A stretch of DNA of 29,132 nucleotides from CAVSWN01 sp046728115. GTDB lineage: Bacteria; Acidobacteriota; Vicinamibacteria; Vicinamibacterales; CAVVIG01. The DNA is taken from positions 1 through 29,132 of the forward strand of contig JBKPDW010000222.1 in assembly GCA_046728115.1 (NCBI GenBank), written 5' to 3'. The position numbers and the translations under genes are program-made. This document shows, in pieces, positions 7,900 through 14,514 of the stretch (the stretch's first letter is position 1; every line of letters starts with the position of its first letter). Under the pieces are notes generated by a model. It saw only the letters and a program-made list of their open reading frames with translations. It was not told the origin of the DNA and ran no database searches.

Positions 7900-9996
7900 A
7901 TGAAGGTCTACGACGCCGCCAGCATCAGAAATGTCGCGCTCGTCGGTCATAGCGGTTCCGGCAAAACTCAGCTCGCTTCAGCCATCCTCTCCGATTCCGG
8001 CATGGTCAATCGCTTCGGCAAAGTCGACGAAGGGACCACCATTACCGACTTCGACGAAGAGGAAGTGGCGCGGAAGCACACGCTGTCTTCGAGCCTCGCA
8101 TACGCGGAGTGGAACAAACAGAAGATCAACATCATCGATGCACCAGGGATCGGGAATTTTCTCGCCGACGCGCGTTCGGCGCTCCAGGTCGCTGACGCCG
8201 CGCTGGTCGTTGTGGACGCTGTGTCCGGTGTGATGGTGCAAACGGAGAAAGTGTGGGAAACGGCGTCCGAGCTGGCGCTGCCCCGCCTCGTCGTGCTGAA
8301 CCGACTCGATCGCGAGCGCGCGAGCCTCGAACGATCGTTGGCGTCGCTGCGCGAGACGTGCAGCCGCGCCGTGGTGCCGATCCAGCTGCCGATCGGAGAG
8401 GAAAAGAACTTCCGCGGCGTGGTCGATCTGGTGACGAAAAAGGCCTACATCTTTCAGACCGATGAAAGCGGGAAATTCTCGGAAGGCGCCGTTCCTGCCG
8501 ACATGACGGCCGCCGTCGACAGCGCCCGCGAGGCCTTGATCGAGATGGTCGCCGAGAACGACGAGAAGTTGATGGAAAAGTTCTTCGAGACCGGCACGCT
8601 GACCGACGAGGACCTGATCGCAGGTCTGCGCAGCACCACCGGCGCCGCCAAGGTATTTCCGCTGGTCTGTACCTCGTCCATCGTCAACATCGGCGTGCAG
8701 CAGCTGCTCGACGCGATCGTGGCGTATGTGCCATCACCGGCCGAGCGCCCCGTCAAAGGCGTGGACAAGAGCGGCGATGAACTGATGCGCGCGGGCGATG
8801 ACAAGCAGCCGGCGGCCGCGTTCGTATGGAAAACCGTCGCCGACCCGTTTGCGGGACGAATCACGATGTTCCGCGTCGTGTCGGGCGCCCTCAAGTCGGA
8901 TTCGACCGTCTACAACAAGACGAAGGACACGTCGGAACGCCTCGGCGGTCTGGCGCTGCTGCAGGGAAAGACGCAGACGACGGTCCCGGAAATCAAGGCG
9001 GGCGATCTTGGAGCCGTGGCGAAGCTGAAGGACACGTTGACCAACGACACGATCGGGGACCGGAGCGATCCGATCACGTTTCCGCCCATCAAGTTCCCGG
9101 AACCGGTGCTTTCCTACGCGATCGAGCCCAAGAGCCGCGGAGACGAGGACAAGATCAGCACCGCGATGCATCGGCTGGAGGAAGAAGATCGGTCCATCCG
9201 CTACAGCCGCGATCCGCAGACCAAAGAGCTCCTGCTCTCCGGTCAAGGTCAGCTGCATATCGAGGTCACGGTCGCGAAACTGAAACGCCGATTCGGCGTG
9301 GACGTTAACCTCAAGCCGCCGCGCATCCCGTATCGGGAGACAATCAAGGCGGCCACCGAGGCGCACGGACGCCACAAGAAACAGACCGGCGGTCACGGGC
9401 AGTTCGGCGACTGCAAGATCAAAGTCGAACCGCTCGCCCGCGGCGCCGATTTTGAGTTCGTGGACGACATCTTCGGGGGGGCCATCCCGCGCCAGTTCGT
9501 CCCGGCCGTCGAAAAGGGCATTCAGGATGCGCGCGCGCGCGGCTATCTGGCCGGCTATCCGATGGTCGATTTCCGCGTCACGGTGTTCGACGGTTCGTAC
9601 CACGACGTCGATTCCAACGAGCTCTCGTTCAAGCTCGCGGGCTCGCTGGCGTTCAAGGACGCGATGACTCGCGCGAGGCCGACCATCCTCGAGCCGATCA
9701 TGAACGTCGAGGTGTACGCGCCGTCGGACTTCGCCGGCGACTTGATGGGCGATCTGAACGGGCGCCGCGGCCGAATTTCCGGGATGGACACGCGCGGCGC
9801 AATGACCGTCATCAAGGCACAGGTGCCGATGGCGGAGATGCTCTCATACGAACAGCACCTCACGTCAGCCACGGGCGGCCGCGGTACGTATCACATGGAG
9901 TACTCCCATTACGACGAAGTGCCGGCGCAGCAGCAGACGAAGATCATCGCTGCGGCGAAGGCGGAGCGCGCGGGAGTCGAAGTCGAGGAAGTCTGA
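7900..9996 (+). CDS. Divergent elongation factor G-like GTPase
   Basis: The 698-residue protein has the five-domain EF-G layout: GTPase domain (about 1-265), beta-barrel domain II with VSGALKSDSTVYN, domain III with the GQGQLHIEVTVAKLKRRF motif, domain IV (KKQTGGHGQFGDCKI) and domain V (EPIMNVEVYAPSDFAGDLMGDLNGRRG). The GTP motifs are atypical: P-loop GHSGSGKT (16-23), DAPGIGNF (80-87) instead of DTPGHVDF, and NRLD (134-137) instead of NKMD. The position of the catalytic His is Ile84. This fits the EF-G-like class that exists besides the housekeeping EF-G (for example M. tuberculosis FusA2 or Thermus EF-G-2), rather than fusA of the str operon. Role in translation or ribosome rescue is open. 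Start: ATG preceded by TTAGGGGA. It lies directly upstream of the Lgt-like gene in the same frame. Confidence 0.88.
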   Translation: MKVYDAASIRNVALVGHSGSGKTQLASAILSDSGMVNRFGKVDEGTTITDFDEEEVARKHTLSSSLAYAEWNKQKINIIDAPGIGNFLADARSALQVADAALVVVDAVSGVMVQTEKVWETASELALPRLVVLNRLDRERASLERSLASLRETCSRAVVPIQLPIGEEKNFRGVVDLVTKKAYIFQTDESGKFSEGAVPADMTAAVDSAREALIEMVAENDEKLMEKFFETGTLTDEDLIAGLRSTTGAAKVFPLVCTSSIVNIGVQQLLDAIVAYVPSPAERPVKGVDKSGDELMRAGDDKQPAAAFVWKTVADPFAGRITMFRVVSGALKSDSTVYNKTKDTSERLGGLALLQGKTQTTVPEIKAGDLGAVAKLKDTLTNDTIGDRSDPITFPPIKFPEPVLSYAIEPKSRGDEDKISTAMHRLEEEDRSIRYSRDPQTKELLLSGQGQLHIEVTVAKLKRRFGVDVNLKPPRIPYRETIKAATEAHGRHKKQTGGHGQFGDCKIKVEPLARGADFEFVDDIFGGAIPRQFVPAVEKGIQDARARGYLAGYPMVDFRVTVFDGSYHDVDSNELSFKLAGSLAFKDAMTRARPTILEPIMNVEVYAPSDFAGDLMGDLNGRRGRISGMDTRGAMTVIKAQVPMAEMLSYEQHLTSATGGRGTYHMEYSHYDEVPAQQQTKIIAAAKAERAGVEVEEV

Positions 9997-9999
9997 ACT

Positions 10000-10761
10000 C
10001 TGACCTTCCCCGTCCTGATTCCGATTGGTGCGTGGCGGCTGCAGCCGCATCCCTTCTTCGAGATGCTCGCCTACGCAACAGGTTTTCAGTTGTACCGGTG
10101 GCTGCGCAGGCGTGAAGGGGACGTCATCTCCACACCGACTCGATGGTCGGTCGTCGTCGCCGCAGCAGTCGGCGGCGCCATCGGCAGCCGCGTGCTGGCG
10201 TCGCTCGAACAACCCTCTGCCTTCGCGACCGGGTGGCGCGATCCGCTGTTCCTTTTTGGCGGCAAGACGATCGTCGGCGGTCTGATCGGCGGCGTGATTG
10301 CGGTCGAATGGATCAAGCAGCGCATCGGCGTCACCTCGCGGACCGGCGACCTCTTCGCAGTACCGCTCGCCGCCGGCATCGCCATCGGCCGCGTCGGATG
10401 CTTCCTGACCGGGCTGGACGACGGAACGTTCGGGACGCCGACGGCGCTGTGGACGGGAATTGATTTCGGCGATGGCGTTCCGCGTCATCCGACGCAGCTG
10501 TACGAAATCGCTTTTCTCATGACGCTTGCGATCGCCCTTGCGGCGGCGCGACCGGCCTTGGCGCGCAGCGGCGACCGCTTTCGCGTGTTCATGATCGCTT
10601 ACCTGGGATTCCGACTGGTCATCGACCTGCTGAAGCCGGATCCACGGCTGGCACTTGGTCTGTCGTCGATTCAATGGGCATGTGTGGCGATGCTGCTGTA
10701 CTATCTGCCCGACATCCGACGATGGACCCGACCGACATTCGGGAGGCCCCCAAAGCCATAA
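10000..10761 (+). CDS. Lgt-like membrane protein (prolipoprotein diacylglyceryl transferase family), CTG start
   Basis: Homology-like text starts before the first ATG (10063): TFPVLIPIGAWRLQPHPFFE matches the usual Lgt opening. The only fitting start is CTG 10000, with GAGGAA (9985-9990) nine bases upstream, one codon after the EF-G-like TGA. The product then has 253 residues, seven or so membrane segments, the motif GRVGCF (130-135), HPTQLYE (163-169) and an Arg at about 205 (YLGFRLVIDLLKP), all corresponding to conserved parts of Lgt. In Lgt the GGM-FHGG loop carries a key His; here it reads GGKTIVGG with Val92 in that place. Lgt moves diacylglycerol from phosphatidylglycerol to lipoproteins; whether this variant does so is doubtful. 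It overlaps the next gene by 40 bases. Confidence 0.8.
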   Translation: MTFPVLIPIGAWRLQPHPFFEMLAYATGFQLYRWLRRREGDVISTPTRWSVVVAAAVGGAIGSRVLASLEQPSAFATGWRDPLFLFGGKTIVGGLIGGVIAVEWIKQRIGVTSRTGDLFAVPLAAGIAIGRVGCFLTGLDDGTFGTPTALWTGIDFGDGVPRHPTQLYEIAFLMTLAIALAAARPALARSGDRFRVFMIAYLGFRLVIDLLKPDPRLALGLSSIQWACVAMLLYYLPDIRRWTRPTFGRPPKP

Positions 10762-10970
10762 AACCGTCCTGGAAGCAGATCCTGGCCCTGTTCGGGGCCG
10801 GCCTGGTCCTCGTCCCAGGCCTCTGCTTCGCATTGGCGAGCACGTCGAGCAGCACGGACACCGCCGTCACGACGATGTTTCTGCTGCTGGGCCTTTCGAT
10901 CCTCCTCACGTTCATCGGCGGCATATTGATGCTGATCCGCCTCGTGCGGCAGAGCCGATCGCGCCGATGA
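10722..10970 (+). CDS. Small two-helix membrane protein, copy 1
   Basis: The 82-residue product begins at an ATG inside the end of the Lgt-like gene. It has a short polar N-terminus (MDPTDIREAPKAIKPSWKQ) and two hydrophobic helices (ILALFGAGLVLVPGLCFALA and TMFLLLGLSILLTFIGGILM), then a basic tail (RLVRQSRSRR), suggesting both ends in the cytoplasm. It is clearly related to the next protein: both share PSW-QIL-L--AGL-L-P-LC-A at the same place. No known family is recognised. The strong overlap upstream and the ATGA overlap downstream point to co-translation with the Lgt-like protein and copy 2. It could be a subunit or helper of the neighbouring membrane enzyme. Confidence 0.7.
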   Translation: MDPTDIREAPKAIKPSWKQILALFGAGLVLVPGLCFALASTSSSTDTAVTTMFLLLGLSILLTFIGGILMLIRLVRQSRSRR

Positions 10971-11212
10971 CCGAACCGGTCTCCAGCGATCGTGGAGCAA
11001 AGCGGCCATCGTGGCTACAGATCCTGGGACTGCTCTTTGCCGGATTGCTCCTGGCGCCAACGCTGTGCGCCGTCGCTCTCCAGTCGCGCTGGAGCGACAG
11101 TGCGATCATGCAGGTCGCCATTCTCATGTTGATCGTCTCGATTGGATGCACGGTCCGCGGCGGCTACCTCTTCGTCCGGCGCATCGTCCTGTGGTTCCGG
11201 CAGAGCGGGTGA
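10967..11212 (+). CDS. Small two-helix membrane protein, copy 2
   Basis: The 81-residue product starts at an ATGA overlap with copy 1. It has the same plan: polar start (MTEPVSSDRGAKRPSWLQ), helix ILGLLFAGLLLAPTLCAVAL, a short polar loop (QSRWSDSA), helix VAILMLIVSIGCTV, and a basic end (RRIVLWFRQSG). The conserved core shared with copy 1 (PSW-QIL, then AGL-L-P-LC) shows a tandem duplication, by now well diverged. Function is unknown. The next gene, a radical-SAM enzyme, begins three bases after its stop, so all four genes from the Lgt-like gene onward should form one translational unit. Confidence 0.7.
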   Translation: MTEPVSSDRGAKRPSWLQILGLLFAGLLLAPTLCAVALQSRWSDSAIMQVAILMLIVSIGCTVRGGYLFVRRIVLWFRQSG

Positions 11213-11215
11213 GTC

Positions 11216-12634
11216 ATGACTGAACGCGTTCGTCCGTACCTGTTCTACGACATCGCGATCTCGATCTGCTCGACGTGCTACCGCCGCGTCGACGCGAAGA
11301 TCGTCTTCGAGAACGGCCAGGTCCTGATGCTCAAGCAGTGCCCCGAGCATGGACACGAGCGCGTGCTGATCGCCGACGATGTGGACTACTACCGGCGGTG
11401 CCGCGAAGTGTTCCTGAAAACGCCTGAAATGCCGGTCCACTTCAACACGCCCGTGAAGTGGGGCTGCCCGTACGACTGCGGCCTGTGCAGCGACCATCAA
11501 CAGCATTCCTGCCTGTCGCTCGTCGAGATCTGCGACTACTGCAACCTCCGCTGTCCGGTGTGCTACGCCTCCAGCGGTCCCGAACGGCAGCAGTTCCGGT
11601 CGCTGCCCGAGATCGAACGAATGCTCGACGCGGTCGTCCGCAACGAAGGCCGTCCGGATGTGGTGCAGATATCCGGCGGCGAGCCGACGGCGCATCCGGA
11701 CTTCTTCGCCGTGCTGGATTTGGCCAAGGCCCGGCCGATCCGCCATCTGATGGTGAACACGAACGGAGTACGGATTGCCGAAAGCGAGGAATTCGTCCAC
11801 CGCCTGGCCGGCTACATGCCGGACTTCGAGGTGTACCTGCAGTTCGACTCGCTCGAGCGCGAGGCGCTGATCGCGCTGCGCGGCGTCGATCTCCGCGCCG
11901 TACGGAAGCGCGCACTCGAACGCCTCAATCGGCATCGCATATCGACAACGCTCGTGGTAACGCTGAAGAAAGGCCTGAACGACGGGGAAATCGGCCGCAT
12001 CCTCGAGTACGCGCTCGAGCAGCCGTGCGTCCGCGGCGTGACGCTGCAGCCCATTCAGGCGGCCGGACGGCTCGACGGCATCGACGAGGTGCGCGACCGG
12101 CTGACGCTGACCGAAGTACGCCGCCGCGTCCTGGAGCAAACGACGGTCTTCCGTCCCGAAGACGTCATCCCGGTTCCCTGCCACCCCGACGCGCTGGCGA
12201 TGGCCTACGCGCTCAAGCTCGGCGATCGCGTCGAGCCCCTGACCGGCATGATCGATCCCCAGGTGCTCATCGAAGGCGGCCGCAACACGATCGTGTACGA
12301 GCAGGACGTGGACGTGAGGGAAAAGCTGTTCACGCTGTTCGCCACGAACCACTCACCCGAATCGGGCGCACGCAGCCTGCACGATTTGCTGTGTTGTCTG
12401 CCGAGGGTCTCGGCGCCGAGCGATCTGGGTTACGAGCACGTCTTCCGGCTCATCATCATGCAGTTCATGGATGCCGCCGGCTTCGACGTCAGATCGGTGA
12501 AGAAAAGCTGCGTCCACATCGTGCACCCGCGCGACGGCCGCCTGATCCCGTTCGATACCTACAACCTGTTCTATCGCGACGATCTCGAAACCGCGCGGCT
12601 GGCGCCGCTGCGACAGATGATCGCGCGAGCATAA
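11216..12634 (+). CDS. Radical-SAM enzyme resembling the MJ0619/tetraether-lipid-synthase family
   Basis: The 472-residue protein has three cysteine groups before its radical-SAM core. The first is C18-x2-C21 with C42-P-x-H-G (42-46), the second is GCPYDCGLC (C84, C88, C91) with C99, and the third holds the cluster motif C109-x3-C113-x2-C116 (CNLRCPVC). GGEP (154-157) follows as the SAM-binding strand, and the rest continues as a TIM-barrel (QISGGEPTAHPDFF, LMVNTNG, YLQFDS). This arrangement is what I recall for MJ0619-type proteins, which include the archaeal tetraether lipid synthase that joins lipid tails; other members are unassigned. The C-terminal part carries C-x-HPD near 322 and a pair of cysteines near 395. 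Neighbouring an Lgt-like enzyme and membrane proteins, it is a candidate for membrane-lipid chemistry. The product itself cannot be read from the sequence. Confidence 0.82.
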   Translation: MTERVRPYLFYDIAISICSTCYRRVDAKIVFENGQVLMLKQCPEHGHERVLIADDVDYYRRCREVFLKTPEMPVHFNTPVKWGCPYDCGLCSDHQQHSCLSLVEICDYCNLRCPVCYASSGPERQQFRSLPEIERMLDAVVRNEGRPDVVQISGGEPTAHPDFFAVLDLAKARPIRHLMVNTNGVRIAESEEFVHRLAGYMPDFEVYLQFDSLEREALIALRGVDLRAVRKRALERLNRHRISTTLVVTLKKGLNDGEIGRILEYALEQPCVRGVTLQPIQAAGRLDGIDEVRDRLTLTEVRRRVLEQTTVFRPEDVIPVPCHPDALAMAYALKLGDRVEPLTGMIDPQVLIEGGRNTIVYEQDVDVREKLFTLFATNHSPESGARSLHDLLCCLPRVSAPSDLGYEHVFRLIIMQFMDAAGFDVRSVKKSCVHIVHPRDGRLIPFDTYNLFYRDDLETARLAPLRQMIARA

Positions 12635-12635
12635 A

Positions 12636-12672
12636 AAACCTCGCGCGACCATAGCGGAATCGCGCGAGGTTT
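12636..12672. terminator. Bidirectional terminator between the radical-SAM gene and rplQ
   Basis: AAACCTCGCGCGA (12636-12648) and TCGCGCGAGGTTT (12660-12672) are exact reverse complements around an 11-base loop. Read on the minus strand the stem ends in TTTTTT, a strong intrinsic terminator for the ribosomal cluster; read on the plus strand the tail is only TTT. The stem starts one base after the radical-SAM stop codon. Confidence 0.85.
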
Positions 12673-12719
12673 CAACCTTCAACTTCTATCTTCTAACTTC
12701 CAACTTTCAACTTTAACTT
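12671..12719 (-). repeat. Period-7 word array behind rplQ
   Basis: Seven consecutive 7-base units on the plus strand (ttcaacc, ttcaact, tctatct, tctaact, tccaact, ttcaact, ttaactt) fill the gap between the terminator stem and rplQ. The consensus is TTCAACT. In the direction of rplQ transcription the array begins with the gene's own end, AGT TAA, so the stop codon is part of the first unit. Confidence 0.7.
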
Positions 12720-13300
12720 CCACCCGCCTTCCGTGGCGTCGTCGACTTCCTAGCCACACCCTTTGAAGGCTTGGTGGATGGCTTGGGCGACGTCTCGTCG
12801 CCTTTCTTGCCGCGCACGCGCTCGGCCGCCGCTCTCAGCCGCTCGCGCATGCCCTTCGCCTTTGGCTTCTCGGCTTCGCTCGTGGTCTCGCTCTCGGCCT
12901 TCGCTTTGGGATCGAACTCGCTGCCAATCAGCTCGACCTGGGCGACTTCAGCGCTGTCCCCTTTACGGTAGCCGATGCGAAGCAGGCGCGTGTAGCCGCC
13001 GGGGCGCGATGCAAAGCGGGGCGCAATCGTGTCGAAGAGCTTCGACACGACCTCGCGGTCCTGCAGGTCGTGCATCACCAGCCGACGCGCTGTGAGCACG
13101 CGGCCGTTGCCGTCGCCCGCGGCGACGCCGCGCTTGGCGATCGTGATCAGGCGTTCCACGAACGGCCGCAATTCCTTCGCGCGTGGCACGGTCGTGGTGA
13201 GGTGTTCGTATCTGAGCAGCGCCGTCGCCTGATTCCGCAACATCGAGATGCGGTGCTCTGTGACGCGGCCCAGTTTTCGGTGAGCAACTCGGTGTCTCAT
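12713..13300 (-). CDS. rplQ: 50S ribosomal protein L17 with long C-terminal tail
   Basis: The first 125 or so residues are a normal L17 (MRHRVAHRKLGRVTEHRISM, AKELRPFVERLITIAKRG, FASRPGGYTRLLRIGYRKGD), which binds 23S rRNA near the exit of the peptide tunnel. The total of 195 residues exceeds the family's usual 115-130; the extra 65 residues are rich in Lys, Ala, Glu and Thr and look disordered, apart from a possible helix (GMRERLRAAAERVRGKK). It is the last gene of the alpha operon, 35 bases after rpoA, as in most bacteria. The stop codon lies within the periodic repeat that leads to the shared terminator. Confidence 0.96.
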   Translation of the reverse strand: MRHRVAHRKLGRVTEHRISMLRNQATALLRYEHLTTTVPRAKELRPFVERLITIAKRGVAAGDGNGRVLTARRLVMHDLQDREVVSKLFDTIAPRFASRPGGYTRLLRIGYRKGDSAEVAQVELIGSEFDPKAKAESETTSEAEKPKAKGMRERLRAAAERVRGKKGDETSPKPSTKPSKGVARKSTTPRKAGGS

Positions 13301-13335
13301 GGAACTCTCGCCCTGCCCCTAATCCCTGCGCGTCC

Positions 13336-14316
13336 TTATTCCTGCGTAGCGGGCTGATCGACGCGCATGCCGAGACTCAGACCCATCGTGTGCAGGATTT
13401 CCTTGATCTCGTTCAAACTCTTACGGCCGAAGTTCTTGGTCTTGAGCATTTCAGCTTCGGTCTTCTGCACCAGCTCGCGAATGGTTCGAATGTTCGCGTT
13501 CTTGAGGCAGTTGTACGACCGCACTGACAGCTCGAGCTCTTCCACGCTCTTGTCGAGGTTTTCGTTCGTCGCCCCCGCACGCGGCTGATCGGCAGCCGAC
13601 TCGAGTTGCGCTTCGGTGCCTTCCTCGAGGGTGATGAAGATGTTCAGGTGGTCGCGGATCAGCTTCGCGGCGAGCGACACGGCGTCGCGCGGGTTGATCG
13701 ATCCGTTGGTCCAGACATCCACGGTCAGCTTGTCGTAGTCGGTCGTCTGCCCGAGGCGCGCGGCCTCGACCAGATAGTTCACCTTCTTGACCGGCGAGTG
13801 CACGGAATCGATCGGAATCCAGCCGATGCCGAGATCCTCGTCGAAGTTCTTGTCGGCCGAGACGTAGCCGCGGCCGCGCTTCATCCGCATCTCCATGCGG
13901 AGCTTGCCGCCTTCGGAGACGGTTGCGATGTGCGCATCCGGCTCGAGGATCTCGACGTCGGCATCCGCATGGATGTCGCGTCCCCGCACCTCGCCGGCTT
14001 TTTCGACCTTCAGCGTCAGCGTCTTGGTGGCGTCTGTATGCAGTTTCAGCGGAATCTGCTTCAGGTTCAGGATGATGTCGGTCGCATCCTCCACCACTCC
14101 CGGAATCGGGGAGAACTCGTGCAGTACGCCGTCGATCCGGACGGCGGTAATCGCGGCGCCCTCAATCGACGACAGGAGCACGCGGCGCAGAGCGTTGCCG
14201 ATCGTCGTGCCGAAACCTCGCTCGAAGGGCTGCGCGTAGAAGCGGCCGAATCGGTCGGTGAGAGTTTCGCGCTCGAACTCGAGGCGCTTGGGTCGCTGAA
14301 AACCTTTCCACAACAT
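13336..14316 (-). CDS. rpoA: RNA polymerase alpha subunit
   Basis: The 326-residue protein shows the alpha N-terminal domain that dimerises and starts polymerase assembly (RFYAQPFERGFGTTIGNALRRVLLSS, then the GAAITAVRIDG and EFSPIPGVVEDATDIILNLK strands), a linker near 235-255, and the C-terminal domain with the helix-hairpin-helix segment (ELELSVRSYNCLKNANIRTI and LKTKNFGRKSLNEIKEIL) that touches UP elements and activators. Length is normal. A ribosome binding site AAAGGA lies before the ATG. The unusually long 198-base leader after rpsD holds interleaved inverted repeats described separately, which suggests a control point for alpha synthesis. Confidence 0.97.
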   Translation of the reverse strand: MLWKGFQRPKRLEFERETLTDRFGRFYAQPFERGFGTTIGNALRRVLLSSIEGAAITAVRIDGVLHEFSPIPGVVEDATDIILNLKQIPLKLHTDATKTLTLKVEKAGEVRGRDIHADADVEILEPDAHIATVSEGGKLRMEMRMKRGRGYVSADKNFDEDLGIGWIPIDSVHSPVKKVNYLVEAARLGQTTDYDKLTVDVWTNGSINPRDAVSLAAKLIRDHLNIFITLEEGTEAQLESAADQPRAGATNENLDKSVEELELSVRSYNCLKNANIRTIRELVQKTEAEMLKTKNFGRKSLNEIKEILHTMGLSLGMRVDQPATQE

Positions 14317-14337
14317 CGGGTCGTCCTTTCGCTAACG

Positions 14338-14416
14338 GGCCCGCAGACGGGCCTCCAGACCTGCAAGTGACCGCCAACCTCCCGCCGCAGGTCTGTATAA
14401 GGCTACGGGTTGGCGG
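14338..14416 (-). promoter_or_regulatory. Structured leader between rpsD and rpoA (possible pseudoknot)
   Basis: Read in the rpoA direction, CCGCCAACC (14416-14408) pairs with GGTTGGCGG (14379-14371), and CAGACCTGC (14395-14387) pairs with GCAGGTCTG (14364-14356). Both helices are perfect 9-bp pairings and they interleave, with connecting loops of 12, 7 and 6 bases, which is the order of an H-type pseudoknot. A third hairpin, GGCCCG with CGGGCC over a 4-base loop (14338-14353), follows and ends 14-15 bases before the rpoA AAAGGA site. No T-tract is present. In E. coli, S4 represses the alpha operon through a pseudoknot, but that one lies before rpsM; a link to S4 here is inference. Confidence 0.6.
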
Positions 14417-14436
14417 CTCGCGGCAAAACTATCGAA

Positions 14437-14513
14437 TTTCAAGTCTGAAGTCTGAAGTCAGCAACCTGCGAACTTCCCACCTGAGACTGGGAGACTTGAA
14501 ACCTGAAAACTTG
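14437..14513 (-). repeat. Period-7 word array between rpsD and rpoA
   Basis: Eleven 7-base units run on the plus strand (tttcaag, tctgaag, tctgaag, tcagcaa, cctgcga, acttccc, acctgag, actggga, gacttga, aacctga, aaacttg). The words are degenerate forms of TCTGAAG and ACTTGAA. The array starts one base after the rpsD stop codon and ends about 20 bases before the interleaved inverted repeats. Confidence 0.65.
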
Positions 14514-14514
14514 C

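Noticed and set aside
7900..10761. EF-G-like and Lgt-like frames joined by TGA readthrough into one fusion protein.
   Set aside because: The two are in the same frame with one stop between them, but no selenocysteine-type element is seen and the Lgt-like part has its own ribosome binding site and normal N-terminus.
14338..14353. GGCCCG-CGGGCC hairpin as an intrinsic terminator before rpoA.
   Set aside because: No T-tract follows on the transcribed strand, and termination there would separate rpoA from its operon; it is better seen as part of the leader structure.
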